NCBI GenBank assembly: GCA_963630555.1
Contig: CAVGND010000006.1
Span: forward strand, 1-64,000
Source of the DNA: CAVALG01 sp963630555
GTDB taxonomy: Bacteria > Bacillota > Clostridia > Oscillospirales > Acutalibacteraceae
Direction: 5' to 3'
DNA length: 64,000 nucleotides
Part shown: piece after piece, positions 26,707 through 34,616 of the stretch
How positions within the stretch are numbered: position 1 is the stretch's first letter
Layout of the letters: each line of letters begins with the position of its first letter
Position numbers and translations under genes: made by a program
Notes under the pieces: model-generated
Told to the model about the DNA's origin: nothing
Seen by the model: the letters and a program-made list of their open reading frames with translations, nothing else
Databases searched by the model: none

Positions 26707-27666
26707 ATGGTCGATACAATTGTGCTGCTTAACTGCGTGCTGCTGTTTTTTATATATCTTGTACCGGGTTTTGCGCTTAAAAAATTTTCGCTTATAGGCG
26801 ATTCGTTTGCAAAGGGTCTTTCAACCCTGATTTTATATGTGTTGCAGCCGGCAATGCTTATTGTCGGATTTGTTGACGATTTTAACGCAAAGACCGCAAT
26901 TAATATTTTATGGGCGTTCCTGCTTTCGATGCTCACGCTCGGCATATCCTACATAATAGCGGTAAACTGCTTTAAAGGCGCCCCGCCCGAAAAGGCGAAG
27001 GTCTTGCGGTATGCCGCCCTGTTCCCCAATGCGGGATATATAGGTATGCCGCTTATTACCGCCGTTTTCGGCGCAAAAGCCGCCGTTTACGTTACGGCGT
27101 ACGTTATAAGTTTTAATATCTACGCATGGAGCCTCGGCTGCCTTATTTACACCCGTGACAGGAGTTTTGTTTCGCCTAAAAAGATATTCATTAACCCCGC
27201 CACGGTACCCATATACATAGGGCTTGTGATATTCCTGCTGCCGATAAATACCTATATACCGCAGACCGCAGTAACCGCCCTTAACGGCCTTAAGGATATG
27301 GTCGCCCCGTGTTCTATGCTGTTAGTCGGTATAAAAATTGCCGACATTAAATTGAATGGGCTTTTAAAAGATATGCGTATGTGGGGATGTGCCGCGCTGC
27401 GGCTTTTGGCGTTCCCTGCGGTATCCGCCCTGCTTATTGTGCTTTTAAAACTTGCGGGAGTGCAGACAGACCCGACGGTCAGTGCCGTTACCGTTATATG
27501 CTCGGCTACGCCAAGCGCCGCCGCCACCTGCATATTTGCCGAAAAATTCGGCTGCGACGGGACCTATGCCGGCAAACTCGTTTCGGTCACAACGCTGCTC
27601 TCGGTCATTACAATACCGCTTACTTCGCTGATTTTAAATATTATTCAGAGGATATGCCATGCTTAA
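26707..27666 (+). CDS. AEC-family transporter
   Basis: This 319-residue protein has ten predicted helices arranged in two halves of five, as in the auxin efflux carrier (AEC) family. PNAGYIGMPLITAVFGAKA (about 103-121) and CSATPSAAATCIFAEKFG (about 263-280) are the conserved unwound-helix motifs in the two halves. Bacterial members move small organic acids such as malate or lactate. A malate or fumarate link with the operon at 46-57 kb is possible but not supported by position. Its end overlaps the start of the LRR-dockerin gene by 8 bp. Confidence 0.88.
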   Translation: MVDTIVLLNCVLLFFIYLVPGFALKKFSLIGDSFAKGLSTLILYVLQPAMLIVGFVDDFNAKTAINILWAFLLSMLTLGISYIIAVNCFKGAPPEKAKVLRYAALFPNAGYIGMPLITAVFGAKAAVYVTAYVISFNIYAWSLGCLIYTRDRSFVSPKKIFINPATVPIYIGLVIFLLPINTYIPQTAVTALNGLKDMVAPCSMLLVGIKIADIKLNGLLKDMRMWGCAALRLLAFPAVSALLIVLLKLAGVQTDPTVSAVTVICSATPSAAATCIFAEKFGCDGTYAGKLVSVTTLLSVITIPLTSLILNIIQRICHA

Positions 27667-28822
27667 AAAACATCTTTCGGTTCTGCTGTGTATATTTATC
27701 CTTGCGGCTGCATTTCCTTACGCCGGCGCACAAGCCGCGTATACGGTTGACCCTGCAACCGGAGTGATTTCCGATTTTGACAAGTCGCTTTCGGGCAAAG
27801 TGATTATACCCGAAACCGACGAAAGCGGCAATAAAATAACCGAAATAGCACCGTACGCCTTCCGCGGCTGCGATTTGATTACCGAAATAGTAATACCCGA
27901 AACCGTTACGAAAATAGGCGGCGCGGCATTCAGCGGCTGCACCGCGCTTGTTTCGGTTACGCTGCCGAATACCGTAACCGCCCTGCCTAAATACGCTTTT
28001 GAAAACTGCACGGCTCTTACGGCGGTCAATCTTGAGAATATTACGCTTATTGACGACGCTGCGTTCTGGGGCTGCACCGCGCTTAAAACGGTGGCATTGC
28101 CCGACTTGCTTGAGGTTATCGGCGTCGGTGCGTTTTACAAAAGCGGGCTTGTTTCGGTCACACTGCCCGAAAGCGTCACTTCGCTCGGAGCATCGGCGTT
28201 TGACAGCTGTGCTTCGCTCGGAACGGCAAACCTGAACGGCTCGTTCAAAACCCTCGGTGAAGATACCTTTTTCGGATGCGTTTCCCTTAACCTTGTATCG
28301 CTGGCTGAAGGGATTACCGCCATATGCCCGTCGGCATTCGAGGGGTGTTCCTCGCTTCGCTCGGTATACATACCGCCGTCAGCCGAAAATATTGCCGAGG
28401 ATGCGTTTAAGGGCTGCGGCAATTTCGCAATATCGGGCAAATCCGGCTCGTTTGCCGAAAAATTCGCAAAAGAGCACGGCACCGAGTTCCGTGACTGCGA
28501 AGGTCACAGCCATATGTGTTACAATTGGGAAACGGACGGCGAAAGCGGCGAAAGTGCAGTGTTTGCCGAAGGCGATTGTGAAATTTGCTGTACGCACGTA
28601 CGCCTTCGGGCGGAGGGTTCCGATATAATATCGGGTGATACCGACCTTGACGGAACCGTTAACGCCAAAGATGCTGCCGCAATCCTGAAATATGACGCGC
28701 AGATTTTGCCGCTGTCATTCCTTTCCGCCGTTCGGGCAAACGTGAATTTTGACGACTCCGTTTCAACGGAGGACGCGATAATGATTTTGCGATATGATGC
28801 GGAAATAATAAGCCGTTGGTAA
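27659..28822 (+). CDS. Secreted leucine-rich-repeat (BspA-like) protein with dockerin
   Basis: This 387-residue secreted protein has a signal peptide (cleavage near AGAQAA, about 22-28) and eight or nine LRR_5/BspA-type repeats of about 23 residues (about 55-275), each around a GCTAL or GCSSL turn. A Cys/His-rich link (about 278-320) leads to a C-terminal dockerin-like module (about 326-385). The module has two calcium loops, DTDLDGTVNAKDAAAILKYD and NFDDSVSTEDAIMILRYD. Dockerins bind cohesins in cellulosome-type assemblies. BspA-type repeats are adhesins. No cohesin gene lies in the window. The start overlaps the end of the AEC gene. Confidence 0.85.
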   Translation: MLKKHLSVLLCIFILAAAFPYAGAQAAYTVDPATGVISDFDKSLSGKVIIPETDESGNKITEIAPYAFRGCDLITEIVIPETVTKIGGAAFSGCTALVSVTLPNTVTALPKYAFENCTALTAVNLENITLIDDAAFWGCTALKTVALPDLLEVIGVGAFYKSGLVSVTLPESVTSLGASAFDSCASLGTANLNGSFKTLGEDTFFGCVSLNLVSLAEGITAICPSAFEGCSSLRSVYIPPSAENIAEDAFKGCGNFAISGKSGSFAEKFAKEHGTEFRDCEGHSHMCYNWETDGESGESAVFAEGDCEICCTHVRLRAEGSDIISGDTDLDGTVNAKDAAAILKYDAQILPLSFLSAVRANVNFDDSVSTEDAIMILRYDAEIISRW

Positions 28823-28865
28823 AATTCGGCTTAACCGATTTTAAAAAAGATAAGAGAGGGAAATT

Positions 28866-29816
28866 ATGTATCCGTTAGTATTATTACCGACAGTTAAAGA
28901 CTACATCTGGGGCGGAACGAGGCTGCGTGAAGAATACGGCGTAAAGACCGACCTTGACAAGGCGGCGGAGGCGTGGGTTCTTTCCTGCCGTGACGACGGC
29001 CCGTGCACCGTGCAAAACGGCAGTTTGGCGGGCAAAACATTAAAGGAAGTTCTTGATATCTGGGGCAGTGCCGCAACGGGGAGCGACTGCGAAAAATTTG
29101 AGTTTTTCCCGCTGCTTATTAAACTTATCGACGCGCGCGACAGGCTCAGCATTCAGGTTCACCCCGATGATAAATATGCCGCCGAACACGGCGGCGGTTA
29201 CGGAAAAACCGAGATGTGGCATGTTGTTGACTGTGCGGAAAATGCAAGCCTTATCTACGGCTTCAACCGCGACACCGACAAAGAGGAATTTAAACGCCGG
29301 ATTGAGGACGATACCCTTACGGACATATGCAATTTCGTTAAAGTTCGCAAGGGCGACACGTTTTTTATCCCGTCGGGCACGCTGCACGCTATCGGCGCCG
29401 GGATACTGATAGCCGAGGTTCAGCAAAACTCAGACACTACATACCGTGTATCCGATTACGGCAGATTGGGGGCAGACGGGAAACCGCGGCAGCTGCATAT
29501 CAAACAGGCTCTTGATGTTACCAACCTTAAAAAATCGGAATACAGGCGTGCAGAAGGCAGCAAAAACGAAAACGAAAACGGAACCGAACTGCTGGCGGAT
29601 TGCAAACTGTTTAAGGCGGAGCGTTTAACCCTCTGCGGGGAAACGGAACTGCTTAATAATTCCTGCTTTGAATCGCTCATCTGCCTTGACGGGTCTTTCA
29701 CCCTTTCATGGGGCGGCGGCACGGAGGAAATTAAAAAAGGCGGCAGCGTATTTATCCCGTGCGGCACAAAAGTAACGCTTTGCGGAAACGCCGTACTGCT
29801 TAAAACAACGGTTTAA
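28866..29816 (+). CDS. manA: Class I mannose-6-phosphate isomerase
   Basis: This 316-residue type I phosphomannose isomerase interconverts mannose 6-phosphate and fructose 6-phosphate with Zn2+. It begins with VLLPTVKDYIWGGTRL. The metal-site block LSIQVHPDDKYAAEHGGGYGKTEMWHV is complete, and IPSGTLHAIGAGILIAEVQQ supplies another ligand. Length matches short Firmicutes forms. RBS GAGAGGGAAATT precedes the ATG. The fprA gene follows 24 bp later, but a functional link is not evident. Confidence 0.93.
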   Translation: MYPLVLLPTVKDYIWGGTRLREEYGVKTDLDKAAEAWVLSCRDDGPCTVQNGSLAGKTLKEVLDIWGSAATGSDCEKFEFFPLLIKLIDARDRLSIQVHPDDKYAAEHGGGYGKTEMWHVVDCAENASLIYGFNRDTDKEEFKRRIEDDTLTDICNFVKVRKGDTFFIPSGTLHAIGAGILIAEVQQNSDTTYRVSDYGRLGADGKPRQLHIKQALDVTNLKKSEYRRAEGSKNENENGTELLADCKLFKAERLTLCGETELLNNSCFESLICLDGSFTLSWGGGTEEIKKGGSVFIPCGTKVTLCGNAVLLKTTV

Positions 29817-29840
29817 AATGAAAACGCGGAGGCAAAATCA

Positions 29841-30992
29841 ATGGAAATTACTAAAGATATAAAATATGTGGGCGTCAACGATAGGGATATTGACCTTTTT
29901 GAGGGACAGTTCACGGTTGAAAACGGAATGGCGTACAATTCATACATTATAACCGATGAAAAAATTGCGGTTTTTGACACGGTTGACGCCCGATTCGGGG
30001 AAGAATGGCTTGCCAACATTAAAACCGTATTGGGCGAAGCGAAGCCGGATTACCTGATTGTTCAGCATATGGAACCCGACCACTCGGCAAATATTATGAA
30101 TTTTAAGGCGGTCTACCCCGACGCAACGATAGTCGCAAGCGCAAAAGCCTTTGTTATGATGAAACAGTTTTTCGGGACCGATTTCGCCGAAAACCGCATT
30201 GTCGTCGGCGAAAAAGACACGCTGTGCCTCGGCAGACACACCCTTACGTTTATAACCGCACCGATGGTACACTGGCCCGAAGTAATAGTAACCTACGACA
30301 GTGCCGACAAAGTTCTGTTCTCGGCTGACGGGTTCGGCAAATTCGGCGCGCTTGACGCCGAAGAGGACTGGGCGTGCGAAGCGCGCAGGTATTATTTCGG
30401 AATAGTCGGAAAATACGGCGCACAGGTACAGGCGCTGCTTAAAAAGGCAGCCGACCTTGATATTCGGACAATATGCCCGCTTCACGGCCCCGTCCTTTCG
30501 GATAATTTGGGATACTATTTGGGGCTTTACAACACCTGGTCGTCTTACAAAGCGGAGAGTGAGGGCGTTGTTATAGCCTACACCTCGGTTTACGGCCATA
30601 CGGCCGAAGCGGCGAAAATGCTTGCCGACGAACTGCAAAAGCGCGGCTGCAAGGCGGTGCTTAACGATTTGGCAAGGTGCGATATGTATGAAGCGGTTGA
30701 GGACGCTTTCAGGTATGACAGGCTGGTGCTTGCAACCACTACATATAACGCCGGCATTTTCCCTTTTATGCGCGAATTTATAGAGCATCTTACCGAGCGC
30801 GGGTATAAAAACAGGACGGTGGCATTTATCGAAAACGGCAGTTGGGCGCCGACCGCCGTTAAAACAATGAAAACGATGCTTGAAGGTTCAAAAGACCTTA
30901 TATTTGCAGAGCCCGAAGTTAAAATCCTCTCAGCATTGGACGACGGCAGCCGTGCCGACATAATCTCTTTGGCGGAACGGCTTACAAAGTAA
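29841..30992 (+). CDS. fprA: Flavodiiron protein (A-type flavoprotein)
   Basis: This 383-residue enzyme has a metallo-beta-lactamase-like diiron domain (about 1-245) and a C-terminal flavodoxin domain (about 250-380). All diiron ligands are present: QHMEPDH (His, Glu, Asp, His), the His in APMVHWPEV, the Asp in FSADGFGKFG and the His in CPLHGPV. The flavodoxin FMN loop is TSVYGHT. Such enzymes reduce O2 to water, or NO, in the cytosol of anaerobes with electrons from rubredoxin or similar, and protect against oxidative stress. It ends at a strong terminator. Confidence 0.95.
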   Translation: MEITKDIKYVGVNDRDIDLFEGQFTVENGMAYNSYIITDEKIAVFDTVDARFGEEWLANIKTVLGEAKPDYLIVQHMEPDHSANIMNFKAVYPDATIVASAKAFVMMKQFFGTDFAENRIVVGEKDTLCLGRHTLTFITAPMVHWPEVIVTYDSADKVLFSADGFGKFGALDAEEDWACEARRYYFGIVGKYGAQVQALLKKAADLDIRTICPLHGPVLSDNLGYYLGLYNTWSSYKAESEGVVIAYTSVYGHTAEAAKMLADELQKRGCKAVLNDLARCDMYEAVEDAFRYDRLVLATTTYNAGIFPFMREFIEHLTERGYKNRTVAFIENGSWAPTAVKTMKTMLEGSKDLIFAEPEVKILSALDDGSRADIISLAERLTK

Positions 30993-31013
30993 AAAAACAC
31001 ACCGTGATTAAAA

Positions 31014-31049
31014 AAACCTGTAAGCGGCGGCTGCCGTTTACAGGTTTTT
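31014..31049 (+). terminator. Terminator after fprA
   Basis: AAACCTGTAA (31014-31023) pairs with TTACAGGTTT (31038-31047), with an inner GG/CC pair. T residues follow. The A run before it makes it usable from the minus strand too, after the YabE-like gene. Confidence 0.85.
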
Positions 31050-31090
31050 ACTGCTGTCATATTTGTCATATTTGGGGTCGCAAATCAAAA

Positions 31091-32179
31091 TCAGTCCAAC
31101 ACGTAAATGTTTATCTGCCTTCTGCCGAAATTTATGCACTCGCCCTTTGTGTTAAAGAACAGGTCGGCAACCGTACCGCTGCCGTTGCTTGTAAATCCGC
31201 CGGTATCAGCGGCGATTGCAAAACCGTAATTGAATTTACCGTCAGCCGATACGATATAAAGGCGCGTGCCGTAAGGTATCTGCTTGGGGTTTACGGCTAT
31301 ATAACCCGGCTTGGGCCATACGCCCGTGGCGCAGTGGCGATTATAGGTGTTGTAATAAGCGGTCGCCTTGCCGGTGATGACCTTTGTATAATTCGTAGGT
31401 CTGCCGTTTTCGTCAAGAGTTATTTCCCTGTCGGGCGTAAGTTCGGATATTACGCCGCCGCTTACCTTTGCGCTGCTTGCGGTAACGGCCGCGGCGGTTA
31501 CCTTCGTGCCCACAGTTACTACCTGCGCAACGGGTTGTGTGATAATATTTTCGGAAACAACGGTGCTCTCGGTAACGACGCCGTCAACCTTTTTGTGGCT
31601 GTATGTTACTTCTTTAACGCCGTTGGCACCTGCCGAAACAGTCTGCTGACCCTTTGCAAGAGCAGCACTGTTCACCGTTTTTGTTTCAAACGGAATTTCT
31701 TCCGTAACCGTTTCGGTTACATATTCAACCCGACTCAACCGGATAACCATATTACCTTTTATCGAGTCGTTTAAATCATAATTAAGCGTGTCGTTTTCAC
31801 CAAGCGAGAGCCCGGAGTCCGCAAGTGCGTCCTCAACCGTTCCGCCGGCAAGTTTTAATGTGGCTGAATATTCGCCGCTGACGATATATACCGGCACCGC
31901 TTTTTTTACGGTCAGCACCGGTTTTGAACCGCTGCGGTCAACATAAATCAAATCTTCTTTTTCAAGATCTATGCCTGCTGAGGCAACGATCTTCCTCGGG
32001 TTGCTTTGGGTTGAATAAAAAGTGAACCTTTTTTCATCAATCCGTATTTCGACCGTATTCACCATTGCGCTTAATAAAAGCGCCGTTGCAACCATTATAA
32101 CCGAAAGGAACGCGGCTGCAATCACGCGGGAATTCCTTTTCAAAAATCCCCCGAATGACGATCCTGTGTTTCTGAACAT
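31091..32179 (-). CDS. yabE: YabE-like cell-wall protein with G5 and 3D domains
   Basis: This 362-residue protein has an N-terminal membrane anchor (about 17-38). Ubiquitin-like DUF348 repeats follow (about 43-150), then a G5 domain (about 155-235, with EEIPFETKTV). The C-terminal 3D domain (about 268-362) has two of its named Asp residues in AADTGG and ADLF. This is the Rpf/YabE/YuiC-type arrangement, in which the 3D domain is a lytic transglycosylase-like fold acting on peptidoglycan. I use the ATG at 32179 because AAAGGAGTAGTACC stands before it. The open frame upstream of this has no such site. A promoter lies at 32287-32315. Confidence 0.9.
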   Translation of the reverse strand: MFRNTGSSFGGFLKRNSRVIAAAFLSVIMVATALLLSAMVNTVEIRIDEKRFTFYSTQSNPRKIVASAGIDLEKEDLIYVDRSGSKPVLTVKKAVPVYIVSGEYSATLKLAGGTVEDALADSGLSLGENDTLNYDLNDSIKGNMVIRLSRVEYVTETVTEEIPFETKTVNSAALAKGQQTVSAGANGVKEVTYSHKKVDGVVTESTVVSENIITQPVAQVVTVGTKVTAAAVTASSAKVSGGVISELTPDREITLDENGRPTNYTKVITGKATAYYNTYNRHCATGVWPKPGYIAVNPKQIPYGTRLYIVSADGKFNYGFAIAADTGGFTSNGSGTVADLFFNTKGECINFGRRQINIYVLD

Positions 32180-32207
32180 GGTACTACTCCTTTTGCTTTT
32201 TACGGAG

Positions 32208-32222
32208 GTTACAAATTGTAAC
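32208..32222. promoter_or_regulatory. 15-bp palindrome in the yabE leader
   Basis: GTTACAAATTGTAAC is a perfect odd palindrome (7-bp arms, one central base). It lies 28 bp before the yabE start and about 65 bp downstream of its -10 element. It could be an operator or a small hairpin. No regulator is known. Confidence 0.35.
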
Positions 32223-32286
32223 ACTCTGTAATTATTTGCGTGCCGTTTTTCGGCTCGCATTCATTTCGTTTTGCGCCATATTCAAC

Positions 32287-32315
32287 ATTATATGCAAAAA
32301 GCGTGCGAAAGTCAA
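32287..32315 (-). promoter_or_regulatory. Sigma-A promoter of yabE
   Basis: On the minus strand, TTGACT (32310-32315), 17-bp spacer, TATAAT (32287-32292). This predicts a leader of about 100 nt. From 32316 to 32460 nothing else is recognised. Confidence 0.8.
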
Positions 32316-32460
32316 CCTTGTATCGGTTATGCTATTGTGCAATATGCACAAAAAGGTACCCTGCCACCCGCCTTAAAAAAGATTACAGGATTGTAATAAA
32401 TGCGTTTTTCGGGGGTCTTGATTCCAAATATTGTAAATCAAATTGTAGGGTCAAACAAAA

Positions 32461-32494
32461 TTTTCGGGGCAAAATCGCGATTTTGCCCCGAAAA
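32461..32494 (-). terminator. 34-bp perfect palindrome, terminator of trmB
   Basis: Two 17-bp arms (TTTTCGGGGCAAAATCG and its complement) meet without a spacer. Read on the minus strand it follows trmB by about 97 bp and ends in GAAAATTTTG. In RNA the central bases would form the loop. Confidence 0.75.
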
Positions 32495-32591
32495 CGGTGT
32501 TTTTTAAGATTAAATCTCCTAAAATATTACATAATTTTACATAATTATCCAAATATGCGGTTTATTTTTAATTTTTTGGGTGATAAAACAC

Positions 32592-33272
32592 TCAATTTTT
32601 TTGTTTTAAAAACGCCTCCAAACGGTAGATCGGGCACCCCTGTTCCGAAAAACGCTGCTCATATTCGGTTACTATATTACCCTCAAAATCGCTTGCATGC
32701 AGGTCAAGCGAGATGTTTTGCAGGGTATATCCGTAGTTTGAAAACTGCTCTATCGAATATTCAAAAAAGTGCATATTATCCGTCTTTTGGCAGATGACGC
32801 CTTCGGGCGTTAATAGCCCTTCGTATATCTTTAAAAACCGCGGACTTGTGAGCCTGTGCGAAGCATAGGATTTTTTGGGGAACGGGCAGGAGAAGTTAAG
32901 ATATATCCGTGAAATTGAATTTTCCGCCAAAAAGCGCGGCAGATATTCCGCGCCGCATTTTATGAATTTAAGATTTGGGATTTCTTCGGCTATCGCCTTT
33001 TCGCACGCGCTTACTATAACATTGGCGCATTTTTCAACGGCAAGAAAGTTTATTTCCGGATTTCTTTTAGCCGCTTGTGCCGCAAACTGACCTTTGCCGC
33101 AGCCGATTTCAAGGTGTACGGGTCGGTCATTTCCGAACAGTTCGGCAAGGTTAAGGATGCGGTCGCCGGTGTTTTCGGCTTCGTAATTAAGTTCCTCGCT
33201 TTGCGCCACCGTCAGCACGCCCTTGCAAGCCTCCAGCCTTGATTCAAGATTTTTCTTTTTTCTCATCCTCAT
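32592..33272 (-). CDS. trmB: tRNA (guanine-N7)-methyltransferase
   Basis: This 226-residue SAM-dependent enzyme makes m7G46 in tRNA. The SAM-binding motif is HLEIGCGKGQF, followed by NFLAVEK. The catalytic block reads YLNFSCPFPKKSYASHRLTS, and TDNMHFFEY and TEYEQRF are also family motifs. The usual block is NFSDPWPK, so the invariant Asp is Cys here (codon TGC). I start at 33272, after GGAGAACAGATAAAT. The longer open frame upstream extends through the promoter and is non-coding. Confidence 0.9.
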   Translation of the reverse strand: MRMRKKKNLESRLEACKGVLTVAQSEELNYEAENTGDRILNLAELFGNDRPVHLEIGCGKGQFAAQAAKRNPEINFLAVEKCANVIVSACEKAIAEEIPNLKFIKCGAEYLPRFLAENSISRIYLNFSCPFPKKSYASHRLTSPRFLKIYEGLLTPEGVICQKTDNMHFFEYSIEQFSNYGYTLQNISLDLHASDFEGNIVTEYEQRFSEQGCPIYRLEAFLKQKN

Positions 33273-33366
33273 ATTTATCTGTTCTCCGTTCCCTGCCGCC
33301 GCAGTAAGTTTCAATCCGGTTCGGTTTACCGTCATACGCCGCATATGAACCGCGGCGTGCAAAAAA

Positions 33367-33395
33367 AGTTTAACACAAAGCGGAGCGGAATTCAA
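33367..33395 (-). promoter_or_regulatory. Sigma-A promoter of trmB
   Basis: Minus strand TTGAAT (33390-33395), 17-bp spacer, TAAACT (33367-33372), giving a leader of about 90 nt. Confidence 0.6.
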
Positions 33396-33530
33396 GGATA
33401 ATAATCCCACCACGCCGCTTGAATGTAAGGCGGTGCCAAACATTCAAAACCCCTTTTAGGGGTCAATCCGGTAATCACCCACCTTATAGAAGCGGGGCAA
33501 ACCGCAGGTTGAACCGGCGGTTTTGATTTT
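33396..33530 (+). ncRNA. Possible structured non-coding RNA (unassigned)
   Basis: This gap between trmB and the tRNA genes is GC-richer than its flanks and full of pairings: TTGAATGT (33419-33426) with ACATTCAA (33440-33447), CCCCTTTTAGGGG at about 33450-33462, and AACCGC (33500-33505) with GCGGTT (33517-33522) followed by TTGATTTTT. The last looks like a plus-strand terminator. No matching promoter was found, and it matches no RNA family that I can recognise with confidence (6S RNA was considered). Confidence 0.3.
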
Positions 33531-33535
33531 TACAC

Positions 33536-33573
33536 TTAGTGTAAAATAAAAATAGGCAAAAAGAAGAGGAAGT
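33536..33573. repeat. 38-bp repeat shared with 61361-61398
   Basis: The sequence from TTAGTGTAAAATAAAAA to AAGAAGAGGAAGT occurs here and at 61361-61398 with one T/C difference, both on the plus strand. One copy stands before tRNA genes and the other before rnpB. Confidence 0.8.
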
Positions 33574-33709
33574 TCAAAAAAGAACCTCCCCAACGCACAC
33601 AAAAACGGTAAAATGAATTAACCCAAAAACCAAGATGTCTAAGGAGTGTGCAAAATGAGTATGGCAGAAGAAAAGATAAGTGAATTTATAATTTATCAAA
33701 TAAAAAGTA

Positions 33710-33738
33710 TTGACAAACCGGTTGCGCGAGTGTATAAT
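33710..33738 (+). promoter_or_regulatory. Consensus sigma-A promoter of the tRNA genes
   Basis: TTGACA (33710-33715), 17-bp spacer, TATAAT (33733-33738): both hexamers are perfect. The tRNA begins 26 bp after the -10 element. Confidence 0.92.
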
Positions 33739-33763
33739 ATTATTTGCTCACTTGCTGAAGCGA

Positions 33764-33840
33764 GGGCCATTAGCTCAGTTGGTCAGAGCAACCGGCTCAT
33801 AACCGGTTGGTCCGGGGTTCGAGTCCCTGATGGCCCACCA
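33764..33840 (+). tRNA. tRNA with CAT anticodon (elongator Met or Ile2)
   Basis: A 77-nt cloverleaf has acceptor stem GGGCCAT/ATGGCCC, D-stem GCTC, anticodon stem CCGG with loop CTCATAA, T-arm GGGGTTCGAGTCCC, and encoded CCA. It lacks the G-C triplet and acceptor mismatch of an initiator. CAT is read as Met, or as Ile after lysidine modification. Confidence 0.95.
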
Positions 33841-33926
33841 GTTAAGCCGGCAGGAAATATCTTGCCGGTTTTTATTTTTCTTTACCTTCGGCAAACGGAG
33901 GTCGGAACCGTACATGAATTTAATAC

Positions 33927-34002
33927 GGGGGTATAGCTCAGATGGTAGAGCAGCGGTCTCCAAAACCGCGTGCCGAGAGTTCGATCCTTTCTGCCCCCGC
34001 CA
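33927..34002 (+). tRNA. tRNA-Trp (CCA anticodon)
   Basis: A 76-nt cloverleaf has acceptor GGGGGTA/TGCCCCC, discriminator G, anticodon loop CTCCAAA and encoded CCA. It shares the upstream promoter with the CAT tRNA. Confidence 0.95.
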
Positions 34003-34153
34003 TAAAAGGGCTGCAAAATAGATGCAGTCCGTGAAAGCCCCGATAAAATCGGGGTTTTCTCCGTTTATACGGCAATATTTCGGCGAACCGTTTTGACAGA
34101 TATAAAAACGATGTTTTCCCTTTGTTGGATGTCTTGAACCATCACACAAGAAA
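34003..34153 (+). repeat. 150-bp duplicated segment after tRNA-Trp, with terminator
   Basis: It begins TAAAAGGGCT and ends TTGAACCATCACACA. It matches 34391-34540 at nearly every base. It contains an imperfect GCTGCA/TGCAGTC hairpin and the terminator CCCCGAT/ATCGGGG with TTTT (34038-34058). Confidence 0.88.
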
Positions 34154-34154
34154 A

Positions 34155-34231
34155 GATAAACTTCAGGCGTGAATTCCCAAAGTAAATTCCACTATGGAAT
34201 TTACTTTGGGAATTCACTGATAAACTTCAGG
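34155..34231. repeat. 47-bp palindrome flanked by 13-bp direct repeats
   Basis: Two perfect 22-bp arms (34170-34191 and 34195-34216) enclose a 3-nt loop CTA. The direct repeat GATAAACTTCAGG stands on both sides (34155-34167 and 34219-34231). This looks like a tiny inserted hairpin element with a target duplication. Confidence 0.85.
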
Positions 34232-34264
34232 GGAATTGAAGAAAAGGCAACTGCCAAGTAAAAG

Positions 34265-34293
34265 TTGACATTTATACGGCGGTGTGTTAATAT
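34265..34293 (+). promoter_or_regulatory. Sigma-A promoter of tRNA-Leu
   Basis: TTGACA (34265-34270), 17-bp spacer, TAATAT (34288-34293), 15 bp before the tRNA. Confidence 0.8.
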
Positions 34294-34308
34294 ATGTAGG
34301 CAAAATAT

Positions 34309-34390
34309 GCGGGCGTGGTGGAATGGCAGACACGCTAGTCTTAGGAACTAGTGGGCAACCGTGCAGGTTCAAGTCCTGTCGCCCGCACCA
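34309..34390 (+). tRNA. tRNA-Leu (TAG anticodon)
   Basis: An 82-nt class II tRNA has acceptor GCGGGCG/CGCCCGC, anticodon loop CTTAGGA, a short variable arm, T-arm CAGGTTCAAGTCCTG and encoded CCA. Confidence 0.95.
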
Positions 34391-34540
34391 TAAAAGGGCT
34401 ACAAAATAGATGTAGCCCGTGAAAACCCCGATTTTATCGGGGTTTTCACCGTTTATACGGCAAAATTTCAGCGAACCGTTTTGACAGATATAAAAATGAT
34501 GTTTTCCCTTTCTTGGATGTCTTGAACTATCACACAACCG
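34391..34540 (+). repeat. Second copy of the 150-bp post-tRNA segment
   Basis: This is a near-identical copy of 34003-34153. It holds hairpin GGGCTAC/GTAGCCC and terminator CCCCGAT/ATCGGGG with TTTT (34426-34446). The match ends at ATCACACA, after which the mobile island begins. Confidence 0.88.
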
Positions 34541-34555
34541 AATATCCGATACACA

Positions 34556-34590
34556 GGCAGATAGAAATCAAAAATCTATCTGCCTTTTTT
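34556..34590 (+). terminator. Rho-independent terminator
   Basis: GGCAGATAGA (34556-34565) pairs with TCTATCTGCC (34575-34584), followed by six T. It insulates tRNA-Leu from the island genes. Confidence 0.88.
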
Positions 34591-34616
34591 ATTACCCCGA
34601 AAAGGAGAAAACAGAT

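Noticed and set aside
32180..32560. c-di-AMP (ydaO) riboswitch before the YabE-like gene
   Set aside because: Such riboswitches often precede 3D/YabE genes, but the conserved core was not found. A normal promoter with a leader of about 100 nt explains the gap.
33646..34149. Open frames on both strands over tRNA-Met and tRNA-Trp
   Set aside because: They read through tRNA genes. The minus-strand product contains the well-known false tRNA translation (RDSNPGPTGYEP).
34214..34537. 107-residue minus-strand frame over tRNA-Leu
   Set aside because: It translates the tRNA and its duplicated tail. It is paralogous to the false frame above only because the DNA is duplicated.
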